Origin: a virus
Length of the DNA: 64,000 nucleotides
Strand: one strand, 5' to 3'
IMG/VR virus record: IMGVR_UViG_3300013104_000022
Coordinates: 31,259-95,258 of that record
In this document: positions 50,181 through 56,913 of the stretch, piece by piece
Position numbering within the stretch: position 1 is the first letter of the stretch
Layout: every line of letters starts with the position of its first letter
Notes under the pieces: model-generated
Databases searched by the model: none
The model's input: the letters and a program-made list of their open reading frames with translations, nothing else
What the model was told of the DNA's origin: nothing
Made by a program: the position numbers and the translations under genes

Positions 50181-50978
50181 TCAGTTCTTCTCGTGCCACT
50201 CCTTCGAGAGTAGCCACAGGTCTCGTAGAATCTCCTTGGAGACTCGCCTTAGCGCCCGCGCGTGCGCGTGACCGGCAGTAAGAGGTTCACCCGCCTTCAC
50301 CTTGCATCGGTGACAGTCCTGTTGGTGAACCGTGGCGAGAGCCGCTTCTTTGGCCGCATCATACACGGGCTTGTATGTACCATTGCATTTTACACTTGTT
50401 TCTGCAATAAGCCATACCCTCTTACGCGCCTCGGGGTTCCAATTCAGCTTCAGACCTTGGGTGCGCTTCGGTGCTTTGCCGTCTACGACTCCGTAGCCGC
50501 AGTAGGACCACAGTTCAGCTACCGTACGAGGCTTGTAGACGTGCCTGTACTGATGCCATTCTTCCTCGACGTAGAGTTCCTTGATGTAGGGGTCACCGAT
50601 GCTCGCCAGAAGGCGTGCAGTGCTCTTTGCGCCGACTCCCTTGTTGGCTTCCACCCATGGGTAGAGCACATGGTTCTTCATGCGCTTCTCCAAAGCCCTT
50701 ACAGCGGCTCTCTCAAGCCCCTGAGCGCCCTCTAGAAGCTCTTTGACGGCTAGTACGGATGGATCATCCTCCGGGAGGCCGTAGGCTCTTAGAACGCCGT
50801 CTAGGTCGTGCTCATCATGAGTCAGAGAGAAGAGACGGTTGGACAGAGAGATGCGAACGGTCTCAAGATCGCTCACCGTGCTCGCCAGAGTACCCAGAAT
50901 GGGGTCGCGAGTGCCCGAGAGGGACTGTCCGGTGTGAGCGGAGGCTACTTTCGCACTAAGAACTTGATTTACCGTCAT
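50181..50978 (-). CDS. Protein with IS110-type transposase C-terminal domain
   Basis: A 265-aa protein. Residues ~115-250 match the Transposase_20 (IS110/IS116/IS902 C-terminal) pattern: a helix-hairpin-helix GVGAKSTARLLASIGD, then RTVAELWSYCGYGVVDGKAP, then RKRVWLIAETSVK and a final helix AHARALRRVSKEILRDLW. The N-terminal DEDD/RuvC-like nuclease domain of IS110 enzymes is absent, replaced by ~110 helical residues. No terminal repeats were seen, so it is probably a domesticated nucleic-acid-binding protein. It has a consensus promoter with leaderless geometry. Confidence 0.72.
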   Translation of the reverse strand: MTVNQVLSAKVASAHTGQSLSGTRDPILGTLASTVSDLETVRISLSNRLFSLTHDEHDLDGVLRAYGLPEDDPSVLAVKELLEGAQGLERAAVRALEKRMKNHVLYPWVEANKGVGAKSTARLLASIGDPYIKELYVEEEWHQYRHVYKPRTVAELWSYCGYGVVDGKAPKRTQGLKLNWNPEARKRVWLIAETSVKCNGTYKPVYDAAKEAALATVHQQDCHRCKVKAGEPLTAGHAHARALRRVSKEILRDLWLLSKEWHEKN

Positions 50979-50984
50979 ACAGCT

Positions 50985-51013
50985 AGCATAGACGGTCTAG
51001 TTGCTCTGTGCAA
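50985..51013 (-). promoter_or_regulatory. Consensus promoter with leaderless geometry and TAGACnGTCTA repeat
   Basis: TTGCAC (51008-51013), 17-bp spacer, TATGCT (50985-50990), 6 nt, ATG at 50978. The spacer and -10 contain the inverted repeat TAGAC-G-GTCTA (50989-50999), a candidate operator. Confidence 0.75.
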
Positions 51014-51014
51014 C

Positions 51015-51428
51015 CTAGGTTCGGGCGGCTCGGTACTGTAGAGCGGCGAGTAGGGACGACAGAGAGCGCTTCCAGTTCTCGTCCATGTCCAGAATTAGGT
51101 GACAATCGGACGAATTGAACTCACGTCGGGCGTTTTCAGCCGCTTCCTTGGCCTCTTTGACCATTTTTGGGTTCAACGCGCCGGGGAATCGGGGATGAGA
51201 GACCCAGATAAGGTACCCGCGAAGCCCCATGAGGTGATTCTTTTGGCTAAATGTCTTGACATCGGGGACGATAATCAGTCCAGACGGAGTATCAAGCATG
51301 TTCATAAGATCGTCCCCAGGCACAACCAAAGCGTCGTCCATCGTTTCGAGGAAGGGGACGACGCTTTGGATAGAGATAGGGGAACCTGCAAGCCCGAGAA
51401 GGACGTTGCCGTATTCTGAATCGCTCAT
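51015..51428 (-). CDS. Diverged dNMP-kinase-like protein without P-loop
   Basis: A 137-aa protein. The segment GLIIVPDVKTFSQKNHLMGL...GYLIWVSHPRFPG parallels VVVTGVRFQNELDMI...TSVWISRPGTEP of the dNMP kinase at 45851-46483, strand for strand. The N-terminal GLAGSPISIQS stands where a P-loop would be but lacks GK. It may be a degenerate, non-catalytic paralogue or a regulator. ATG lies 6 nt after TATCAT (51435-51440), the leaderless geometry. Confidence in the homology is moderate. Confidence 0.5.
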   Translation of the reverse strand: MSDSEYGNVLLGLAGSPISIQSVVPFLETMDDALVVPGDDLMNMLDTPSGLIIVPDVKTFSQKNHLMGLRGYLIWVSHPRFPGALNPKMVKEAKEAAENARREFNSSDCHLILDMDENWKRSLSSLLAALQYRAART

Positions 51429-51449
51429 GCTCTAATGATAAAGCATAAA

Positions 51450-51638
51450 TTAGATTTCAGGTACTAGAACTACGTCGATCCAGGAGTCTTTCTGCACAAG
51501 AACAAGAATTGTTCCTGTTTCATCGGTGAAAGCAAGGCCTCCACCGTCGAGAGGCTTGATATGAGCCGCCTCAATGAGGGAAATAGAGGGTTCTGCCTCT
51601 TCGGTAAAGGCTTTTGATCTCAGTTGCCACTTAGTCAT
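51450..51638 (-). CDS. Hypothetical 62-aa protein
   Basis: A small beta-rich protein (FTDETGTILVLVQKDSWIDVV) in a run of small minus-strand genes. A ribosome site AGGAGAAC precedes the ATG at 51638. No family recognised. Confidence 0.48.
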   Translation of the reverse strand: MTKWQLRSKAFTEEAEPSISLIEAAHIKPLDGGGLAFTDETGTILVLVQKDSWIDVVLVPEI

Positions 51639-51653
51639 GAGTTCTCCTAGAGG

Positions 51654-51845
51654 TCAGGGACGCCATTTGGTGCCTCGAAGATGATAAATCATCACTCCAA
51701 ACGCCGTACACAGGAGAAAGAACATTCCTGAGATGACGAAGAAGGGGCTGAGAAGGAAGAACCCAACTCCGATGATCCACAGGGAAGCGAGCGCGGCGAA
51801 AACCGTTCCCACGGTGGCCCACGTTGCCTTAGCGCGATCACTCAC
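51654..51845 (-). CDS. Small membrane protein, two TM segments
   Basis: A 63-aa protein with two hydrophobic helices (WATVGTVFAALASLWIIGVG; PFFVISGMFFLLCTAFGVMI) and a basic C-terminus LRGTKWRP. It overlaps the next membrane gene upstream by 8 bp, so they form a pair. Both may act at the host membrane, for example as exclusion or lysis accessory proteins, but nothing specific shows this. Confidence 0.6.
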   Translation of the reverse strand: MSDRAKATWATVGTVFAALASLWIIGVGFFLLSPFFVISGMFFLLCTAFGVMIYHLRGTKWRP

Positions 51846-52071
51846 CTTTCTCTGCCTTTAGTTCTGTGGCTACCCACACGATGAAACCGCCGACAAGTAC
51901 TGCGGCGATAGCAGAGAAACCGAGGGTGGCGAGAAAGAGCCAGATAAAGAACGGGAGGAAGATAAACCCCCACGCCACGTCGTTAAGAGGAGCGCCGGGA
52001 ATGATCCACCACGCGATCAACAAAATCTGGCTCAGCAAGAACACTGCTGACACAATTCTCAGAGTTTTCAT
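51838..52071 (-). CDS. Small membrane protein, two TM segments
   Basis: A 77-aa protein. Two long hydrophobic stretches (residues ~5-25 and ~33-65) are joined by a short polar turn (PGAPLNDV) and followed by a charged tail ATELKAEKGE. It starts 1 bp after the nucleotidase stop and is coupled to the next membrane gene. Confidence 0.6.
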   Translation of the reverse strand: MKTLRIVSAVFLLSQILLIAWWIIPGAPLNDVAWGFIFLPFFIWLFLATLGFSAIAAVLVGGFIVWVATELKAEKGE

Positions 52072-52072
52072 T

Positions 52073-52654
52073 TCAGTCCTTATCTGCGAACTTGCTCATT
52101 ACCTGAATGTAGTCGTACACGTCTTCCCAGTCGTCCGCTCTCCACCCAAGCTCGTCCTGGTTGTAGGGAGCGTCGAAGATGATGAAGGGGCGTTCCGCCT
52201 CACGGAAGGCCTGGATGTTGCTTGGTGCGTCATCGATGTAGATGTCCGCGTAGAGGTCCGTCTTCTTTCCGAGGAAAGCGAGGTCTCGGTACGGGATGTT
52301 CACGGTATCCAGCCACTTAGCTGTGTCCGCTACCACCTTACCATGCTGACCGTTCTTCACAAATCTCTTGGTGATGACGCGAATGTGGTGTCCCTCATCG
52401 CTGAGTCTCCACAGCGTCTCGGAAGCGCCTTCGATCATCTGAAGACCGGCGTACAGGCCTCGGTCTACCGCTTCCGTGTGGAAGGTCACGAAGTCCTGTC
52501 CGAGTTCGGTCCAGTCCGAGAAGTTGTAGTGCTGGATTTCCGGCAGGTACCTTGTAACCTCTTCAGGCGTGTACCCGCGATCCAGGGCGATAGACTGGCG
52601 TAGTCCATCGATGTAACCGGCGCTCACGCCGTCAAGATCGACTCCAATAATCAT
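52073..52654 (-). CDS. HAD-family 5'(3')-deoxyribonucleotidase
   Basis: A 193-aa HAD phosphatase. Motif I is IIGVDLDGV at the N-terminus, motif II RVITKRF (S/T in T), and motif III/IV the acidic pair in DIYIDDAPSNIQAF. The layout and length match the NT5C/YorS-like nucleotidases of phages. It likely removes phosphate from pyrimidine deoxynucleotides, adjusting pools with the dNMP kinase. Its promoter is divergent from that of the plus-strand early genes. Confidence 0.82.
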   Translation of the reverse strand: MIIGVDLDGVSAGYIDGLRQSIALDRGYTPEEVTRYLPEIQHYNFSDWTELGQDFVTFHTEAVDRGLYAGLQMIEGASETLWRLSDEGHHIRVITKRFVKNGQHGKVVADTAKWLDTVNIPYRDLAFLGKKTDLYADIYIDDAPSNIQAFREAERPFIIFDAPYNQDELGWRADDWEDVYDYIQVMSKFADKD

Positions 52655-52677
52655 GTGTGTAGTCCTTTCCTATCGTG

Positions 52678-52706
52678 ACTGTAACATCCTTTGACAACAA
52701 CGGCAA
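52678..52706 (-). promoter_or_regulatory. Promoter of nucleotidase gene
   Basis: TTGCCG (52701-52706), 17-bp spacer, TGT-TACAGT extended -10 (52678-52683), 24 bp before the ATG at 52654. It overlaps the divergent plus-strand promoter, so the two probably compete. Confidence 0.65.
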
Positions 52707-52735
52707 CCTTATGCTACCTTCGGCTACAGGTCAAC
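52691..52735 (+). promoter_or_regulatory. GTCAAC-class promoter, start of plus-strand early region
   Basis: TTGACA (52691-52696), 18-bp spacer, TGC-TACCTT extended -10 (52715-52720), 9 bp, GTCAAC (52730-52735), then AAGGAG and ATG at 52753. Confidence 0.75.
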
Positions 52736-52752
52736 ATATCCCAAGGAGAACC

Positions 52753-52950
52753 ATGGACGCCTACACGAAAGACCTCATTCGAAAGGGGTACGAAGCCGCC
52801 GATGCAATCGACGCGGCTCACATCAACACGCACCCCTTCGGAACAGAAGAGGCGGCGACAGTACGTGAAGTGCTGACGCACTTGCGCGCCTGTCTTCTTG
52901 AGAAGACCATCGATGAGAAGGAGAAGACCCACCATGTCTTTCCTGGATGA
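52753..52950 (+). CDS. Hypothetical 65-aa protein
   Basis: First gene of the plus-strand early region. Start ATG at 52753 after CCAAGGAGAACC; an upstream ATG-type start at 52675 lies before the promoter and is rejected. The product is helical (YTKDLIRKGYEAADAIDAAH). Its 3' end overlaps the next gene by 17 bp. Confidence 0.6.
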   Translation: MDAYTKDLIRKGYEAADAIDAAHINTHPFGTEEAATVREVLTHLRACLLEKTIDEKEKTHHVFPG

Positions 52951-53284
52951 GCTACCCATTCTCCTCTGCAAGCCAGCGGGTTACGACCCTCTGGCCTGTG
53001 ACTGTACGGAAGCTCTCGCCACAGACTCAGATATCTGCGAGGTGTGCGGCTCCCACATCGAGAAGGATGAGCAGATGATGTATCTCTGCTCCCTACACCG
53101 CAAGGTTGAGCTTTCTCAGGAAGCCCACGCGGACGGTTCCTTCGAGGTAGTCTGCCTCGTGTGCGGGGCTATCTGGACACTCCCCGAAACATCCTTGGGG
53201 GAACCCCCCGACGATTACGTGTCCTCTTGGCTCGCCCGATACCAGGCTAAGTACTTCCAGAAGTTCTTTGGGGTGACATTGTGA
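52934..53284 (+). CDS. Hypothetical zinc-ribbon protein
   Basis: A 116-aa protein with paired cysteines: CDC near residue 24, CEVCGSHIE near 38, CSLH near 55 and CLVCG near 78. These suggest two zinc sites. The fold could be a zinc-ribbon binding nucleic acid or protein. ATG at 52934 follows GAAGGAGAAGACC. It overlaps the next gene (GTG at 53281) by 4 bp. Confidence 0.6.
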   Translation: MSFLDELPILLCKPAGYDPLACDCTEALATDSDICEVCGSHIEKDEQMMYLCSLHRKVELSQEAHADGSFEVVCLVCGAIWTLPETSLGEPPDDYVSSWLARYQAKYFQKFFGVTL

Positions 53285-53514
53285 AAATCTCCACTGAAGT
53301 TTCCAAGACCACTATCCTCGCCACGGACGCGGCTACCCTGCATGACGCGATGTATTTCGTCCTGGAAGCGGCAGACGAACTAGGGGATGAAGTAGATGTA
53401 GAAGTGAAGTTTCGGATTCTCCCCGGAGAAGAAGGAGAAAGAAGCATTTATTACGGTGTTACCGTGCGCGGTACTGCTGTCCATCCCCAGGAGCAAGGAA
53501 ATGACAATGAGTGA
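53281..53514 (+). CDS. Hypothetical 77-aa protein
   Basis: A small alpha/beta protein (TLHDAMYFVLEAADELGDE, then VDVEVKFRILPG) starting at a GTG that overlaps the upstream stop. No family recognised. It overlaps the next gene by 14 bp. Confidence 0.55.
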   Translation: MKISTEVSKTTILATDAATLHDAMYFVLEAADELGDEVDVEVKFRILPGEEGERSIYYGVTVRGTAVHPQEQGNDNE

Positions 53515-53797
53515 CGACAAGATCGTAAATTTCACCCCCAGCGGCAAGCCCGTCAAGCACGGAGGGTCCGGAACGGCTTATGCCAACTATGGGTGCCGCT
53601 GTGACGAGTGCAAGGAAGCCAACTCGAATCGAGCGAAGAGGCGAAGACAAGAGAGAGTCACAGAAGAACCTCCTGAGTCTGCGCACGGCAAGTACTCCAC
53701 CTACTCCAACTGGGGATGCCGCTGTGAGGCGTGTACTCAGGCGGGGTCCGAACACAACAAGAAGAACTACGAGGCAAGAAAGTTGGCGAACGCATGA
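53501..53797 (+). CDS. CRC-repeat zinc-knuckle protein
   Basis: A 98-aa protein with two units of the HG....Y....GCRC..C..A motif (KHGGSGTAYANYGCRCDEC and AHGKYSTYSNWGCRCEAC). The same unit occurs three times in the 49583-50179 product, so they are related. The linker is very basic (RAKRRRQER), fitting nucleic-acid binding. It lacks the C-terminal HTH of its larger relative. Start is ATG 53501 or 53507. Confidence 0.65.
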   Translation: MTMSDDKIVNFTPSGKPVKHGGSGTAYANYGCRCDECKEANSNRAKRRRQERVTEEPPESAHGKYSTYSNWGCRCEACTQAGSEHNKKNYEARKLANA

Positions 53798-54051
53798 CTG
53801 CACACAACGTAGACGTGAAGGCGCTTCACGAGAGGACGCTGTTGCGTCTTCAGGCGGCTCCCCGAGCCATTCACCCTCTGACCCCGGACGAGGCATTCTT
53901 CCTGGCTAGGATGATCGAGTACGTGGACGAGTCCACCCGGCTTATCCAGACGGTCATCGACACCATCGAGGCCGACACCGTTGCCCCCAGCAACAACGTT
54001 CAGCGCATCCACGCGGCTCTGATTAAGTTCAGAGGAAATCAAAAGCCGTAG
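53794..54051 (+). CDS. Hypothetical 85-aa helical protein
   Basis: ATG at 53794 overlaps the previous stop (ATGA). The product is all helical (DEAFFLARMIEYVDESTRLI) with a basic C-terminus. A longer frame from 53731 is not used. It ends just before the next promoter. Confidence 0.55.
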   Translation: MTAHNVDVKALHERTLLRLQAAPRAIHPLTPDEAFFLARMIEYVDESTRLIQTVIDTIEADTVAPSNNVQRIHAALIKFRGNQKP

Positions 54052-54053
54052 GG

Positions 54054-54099
54054 TTGACAAATGCAACCCAGAGGCGATAGATTCTGTATCAAGGTCACG
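54054..54099 (+). promoter_or_regulatory. Promoter, GTCAAC-class variant
   Basis: TTGACA (54054-54059), 18-bp spacer, TAGATT (54078-54083), 10 bp, GTCACG (54094-54099), a variant of the GTCAAC tag. It drives the gene at 54130. Confidence 0.72.
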
Positions 54100-54129
54100 C
54101 ACGACCAACACACTAAGGAGAAAGACATC

Positions 54130-54519
54130 ATGACTGAAACACCTACGGGCGGCGCTGTCGCTACCACCTCCAAGCCCGCTACGGCTACGGGTTCGTCCAC
54201 CGGTTCCACCACGGGTTCGACTTACAAGCCGTACTACCCGCGCACCGATGTCGAGTTCGGTCTGCTCTGGAACGACGGTCAGGTGACCAAGGTTTCCAGT
54301 TCCTCCACAACGGGAGGAGTCAAGGACGCGATCAGGTACTTCACCAACTCGATCAAGCTCCGTCGCATCGGCGTCTTCACGAAGAACTTCTACGTCACGG
54401 GCATCGTGAGCCGCGAGGTCGAGAAGAAGGCCGCGACCTCTTCCGAGTGGTCGGAAGGCAAGTGGAACAAGTACGAACTCACCCGTGAGGACATGCTGGA
54501 CCTCTACAAGGCGGGCTGA
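54130..54519 (+). CDS. Hypothetical single-gene-operon protein
   Basis: A 129-aa protein with a Thr/Ser/Gly-rich N-terminal ~35 residues (repeats of TGSST) followed by a compact alpha/beta domain (VEFGLLWNDGQVTKVSS, KLRRIGVFTKNFYV). It has its own promoter and its own terminator, an isolated unit that suggests strong or separately timed expression. No family recognised. Confidence 0.58.
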   Translation: MTETPTGGAVATTSKPATATGSSTGSTTGSTYKPYYPRTDVEFGLLWNDGQVTKVSSSSTTGGVKDAIRYFTNSIKLRRIGVFTKNFYVTGIVSREVEKKAATSSEWSEGKWNKYELTREDMLDLYKAG

Positions 54520-54534
54520 CACAACTAACAAGAG

Positions 54535-54562
54535 AGCTAGGGCTTGCGCCCTAGCTTTTCTT
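54535..54562 (+). terminator. Intrinsic terminator
   Basis: Stem AGCTAGGGC/GCCCTAGCT (9 bp, loop TTGC) followed by TTTCTT, 16 bp after the stop at 54519. Confidence 0.85.
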
Positions 54563-54575
54563 GTATAGACTGTCT
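54544..54575 (+). promoter_or_regulatory. Promoter overlapping terminator, with operator-like repeat
   Basis: TTGCGC (54544-54549) lies in the terminator stem, 16 bp before TAGACT (54566-54571). The -10 is part of an imperfect inverted repeat TATAGAC-T-GTCTGTA. It drives the gene at 54606. Confidence 0.5.
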
Positions 54576-54605
54576 GTAGAAATACCCCTACCTCAAGGAT
54601 AAGAA

Positions 54606-54821
54606 ATGACAATCAGAGAAGAACTTGTAGAGCGTATCCAGCGCACTATCGGCTATCACCACGGCACGCACCTAGAGCTAGCCGAACTACTCGTAGAGGA
54701 GTGGTACGACACCCGCGCGGAATGGGTCGAAAAGCTCGTGGACAGAGCAGAGGGCGACATCGACCTTTTGATCTTCATTGCTGAAAAGTACCCAGATGGG
54801 GACGAAGACAAGGACGACTAA
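54606..54821 (+). CDS. Hypothetical 71-aa acidic protein
   Basis: A helical acidic protein (TIREELVERIQRTIGYHHG ... LAELLVEEWYDTRAEW). Such short 'iReeLve.i...' helices occur in many actinophage orphans. A CTCAAGGATAAG ribosome region precedes the ATG. The TAA overlaps the next ATG. Confidence 0.58.
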   Translation: MTIREELVERIQRTIGYHHGTHLELAELLVEEWYDTRAEWVEKLVDRAEGDIDLLIFIAEKYPDGDEDKDD

Positions 54822-55225
54822 TGGTCAAAGTAGCCAATTTTCCGCAGGTTTTGAGTCTACGTGGGCATTTTGTGGACCAAAACGGGCAGAAATGGACCGT
54901 AGATGTTCCACAATCCCTCCTTGAGGTGCATTATCACGAAGAGGAAGAGCCGTGGTCAAGTCCCATTGCCTGGGGTACGCAACAATTTTCTACTTACTGT
55001 CTCCGATTGGTCAAAGACCCCGATAACGGATCAGTCTTGAAGATCACGAAGGAAGAGAGTAAAGTGGAAGATATGAGTAAGAAGCCTAAGCACGTAGAGG
55101 AATCTGAGGCTCAACAGCATGAGAATGCTAATGACCCGTCCTCTTCCACCTTCGTCCAGCCGGAACCAGGCCAGGAACCTGCCGGTGGGGAGAATCCCGT
55201 TCCCCCAGTAACCCCACAAACCTGA
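54821..55225 (+). CDS. Hypothetical 134-aa protein with disordered tail
   Basis: The first ~75 residues form a beta-rich domain (LRGHFVDQNGQKWTVDVP). The last ~55 are charged then Pro/Gly/Glu-rich and likely disordered. ATG overlaps the upstream stop (TAATG). No family recognised. Its stop overlaps the 19-bp palindrome at 55222. Confidence 0.55.
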   Translation: MVKVANFPQVLSLRGHFVDQNGQKWTVDVPQSLLEVHYHEEEEPWSSPIAWGTQQFSTYCLRLVKDPDNGSVLKITKEESKVEDMSKKPKHVEESEAQQHENANDPSSSTFVQPEPGQEPAGGENPVPPVTPQT

Positions 55226-55240
55226 TAGACTGTCTATCAG
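55222..55240. promoter_or_regulatory. Perfect 9-1-9 palindrome, candidate operator
   Basis: CTGATAGAC-T-GTCTATCAG. It contains TGA-TAGACT, an extended -10, and shares the core TAGACnGTCTA with 50989-50999 and, imperfectly, 54563-54575. Confidence 0.6.
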
Positions 55241-55242
55241 AC

Positions 55243-55289
55243 ACCGCCCCCCTCTGTACTGAGCGATTCGCCAACAAGGGGGCGGTTTT
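55243..55289 (+). terminator. Intrinsic terminator
   Basis: ACCGCCCCC (55243-55251) pairs with GGGGGCGGT (55278-55286), followed by TTT. The loop is 26 nt. It closes the 54606-55225 unit. Confidence 0.75.
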
Positions 55290-55296
55290 CTGTGTG

Positions 55297-55339
55297 TTGA
55301 CCGCTGTCAACTACCATGCTAAGCTCCTCGTAGGTCAAC
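55297..55339 (+). promoter_or_regulatory. GTCAAC-class promoter
   Basis: TTGACC (55297-55302), 17-bp spacer, TAAGCT (55320-55325), 8 bp, GTCAAC (55334-55339), ATG at 55354. Confidence 0.75.
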
Positions 55340-55353
55340 TACTAGGGAGCATC

Positions 55354-55764
55354 ATGACAAGTACACTGGAAATGCGGAGTCTCGTAAGCAAGGCGCGTGC
55401 GCGCAACGACGACTTCGAGAAGAACACCCTCGGGAAGAGGGTAAAGGTGATGGACGACTTGGCGGACGCTCTGGAAGAGGCCGTCACTGATCTCGAAGAG
55501 ATTCAGTACTTCATCGGACTCGCCCGAGCGACGTTTATCAACGCAGACGTTCTGGGAGACCCCGGCGTGGAGATGGAAGCCATTCTCGCTTCTGTCCATG
55601 AGCCGATGCAGTTGCACAGGTTCGTCAACCGTGCGAAGATGATCGCCCTGGACAACCTTCTGTCCGACCTCAGCCCTGGTCGAATCACGATCCTCACGGA
55701 GACCGTCGAGAAGGCACGAGATGCCTACGCGGCAGAAGCGTTGAAGGAGACTGTCGATGCCTGA
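55354..55764 (+). CDS. Hypothetical helical 136-aa protein
   Basis: An all-helical protein with coiled-coil character (GKRVKVMDDLADALEEAVTD, VNRAKMIALDNLLSDL). ATG at 55354 follows AGGGAGCATC. It heads a three-gene overlapping unit. No family recognised. Confidence 0.58.
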   Translation: MTSTLEMRSLVSKARARNDDFEKNTLGKRVKVMDDLADALEEAVTDLEEIQYFIGLARATFINADVLGDPGVEMEAILASVHEPMQLHRFVNRAKMIALDNLLSDLSPGRITILTETVEKARDAYAAEALKETVDA

Positions 55765-55981
55765 CGCAAAGCAACTCAACGTCGCCGGGATCGCACTACA
55801 GGGCGCTCAGGCGGAACTCGGTAAGCTCTTGGTGGACAACATCAAGTATGAGTTCGCCATTAAGCAACTTCGAGAAATCCACAAGCGCACGGCGGGGTCC
55901 ACCAAGAGCTATCCCTGCATCTGCGACATCGAAGCGTGCCCCTCACTAGGAGTTCTAGAAGCATTGGAGGATCAGCTATGA
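55757..55981 (+). CDS. Hypothetical 74-aa protein with CxC-x4-C
   Basis: Helical for the first ~45 residues, then a short Cys cluster YPCICDIEACPSLG that could bind zinc. It overlaps the genes before (8 bp) and after (4 bp). No family recognised. Confidence 0.55.
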   Translation: MPDAKQLNVAGIALQGAQAELGKLLVDNIKYEFAIKQLREIHKRTAGSTKSYPCICDIEACPSLGVLEALEDQL

Positions 55982-56250
55982 GAACCGGCATCCTGTGGCA
56001 TGGTGGAGAAATCACCATGCATGTGAATATCGAGCAGACGGTCTCGGTGTTCCTGAACGGTCGAGTCACCGTAGGCGGGAACGTCTACGACGGACCTCGG
56101 CAGATCGTCACCTACAACAACAAGAAGAATCGGTGGGTGCCCCTCATCCCTGACCCCTACCAGATGGAACTCATCTGCCTGTCGGCAGAAATGTGGTACA
56201 AGAATCGCCGTAAGAGGTTGACCCCTGTCAACGCCTCTGTTACGGTGTAA
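55978..56250 (+). CDS. Hypothetical 90-aa protein
   Basis: ATG overlaps the upstream stop (ATGA). The product is beta-rich (TVSVFLNGRVTVGGNVYDG) and ends with a basic segment NRRKRLTPVN. Its last codons overlap the -35 and -10 of the next promoter, an economical arrangement. Confidence 0.55.
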   Translation: MRTGILWHGGEITMHVNIEQTVSVFLNGRVTVGGNVYDGPRQIVTYNNKKNRWVPLIPDPYQMELICLSAEMWYKNRRKRLTPVNASVTV

Positions 56251-56261
56251 GTAACGTCAAC
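56218..56261 (+). promoter_or_regulatory. GTCAAC-class promoter inside gene end
   Basis: TTGACC (56218-56223), 17-bp spacer, TACGGT (56241-56246), 9 bp, GTCAAC (56256-56261), ATG at 56279. Confidence 0.74.
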
Positions 56262-56278
56262 ACACTCAGGAGAAACCT

Positions 56279-56743
56279 ATGAACATGAACATGCCTAATC
56301 CCTTCGACTTCCCCACCGTGCGCGAGCAGGAGCGCGAAACCCGCGAGCCGGGGTACGGACCCCGACCCTCCAACAAGGCCGCTTCCCCGAGCATCTACGA
56401 GGCTGTCATCCAGCCTTACGGTATGGGGATGAAGATCAAGAGGAACCACCCCAAGCCTGAAGAGGTCATCGAGGTCGAAGAGGCACCGGTCGAGAAGAAG
56501 AGTCCTGTCGAGGAGTATCTTTCCGGAGAGTTCCGTCTTATCGAACAGACGGTCGCCAACCACCTGAAGAACAACAGCGACTCGGCCAAGCTCGAAGCCG
56601 CCCTCGCGGAGGTCGAGTTCTACAAGCAACTGATCGCTGACGCGAAGGTGGCATGGACCAAGGCGGTTCCTCACGAGGAATTCGCATGGGACGGCCTGAT
56701 CGACGTCGGCACGATCCTGTCCAGGACTCCCCACCAGGAGTAA
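56279..56743 (+). CDS. Hypothetical 154-aa protein
   Basis: N-terminal ~75 residues are polar and probably disordered (Pro/Arg/Glu-rich). Residues ~80-140 form helices (LIEQTVANHLKNNSDSAKLE). It begins with MNMNMP behind AGGAGAAACCT. No family recognised. It leads a run of five overlapping small genes. Confidence 0.57.
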   Translation: MNMNMPNPFDFPTVREQERETREPGYGPRPSNKAASPSIYEAVIQPYGMGMKIKRNHPKPEEVIEVEEAPVEKKSPVEEYLSGEFRLIEQTVANHLKNNSDSAKLEAALAEVEFYKQLIADAKVAWTKAVPHEEFAWDGLIDVGTILSRTPHQE

Positions 56744-56745
56744 TC

Positions 56746-56913
56746 ATGAATTTCACGAAACGCACGTACAGGAGGGCGCGAACGGTACTGGTTGCCGTCG
56801 CCCTGGACTTCCGTAATGAGGCCGACTGGATTGCGTACGACAGAGTTATGAAGACTCTGGAACTGATCGGAAACCGCGCTCGAAGAGAGAAGGGAATGTG
56901 GAATGTCTCATAA
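56746..56913 (+). CDS. Hypothetical basic 55-aa protein
   Basis: A short, very basic protein (NFTKRTYRRARTVLVAVAL, NRARREKG). ATG at 56746 follows CAGGAGTAATC, 2 bp after the upstream stop. It overlaps the next gene by 11 bp. Likely nucleic-acid binding by charge alone. Confidence 0.55.
   Translation: MNFTKRTYRRARTVLVAVALDFRNEADWIAYDRVMKTLELIGNRARREKGMWNVS

Noticed and set aside
50181-50978. Complete IS110 insertion sequence
   Set aside because: The nuclease half of the transposase is absent, no ends or duplicated targets are visible, and the gene has phage-style promoter and spacing.
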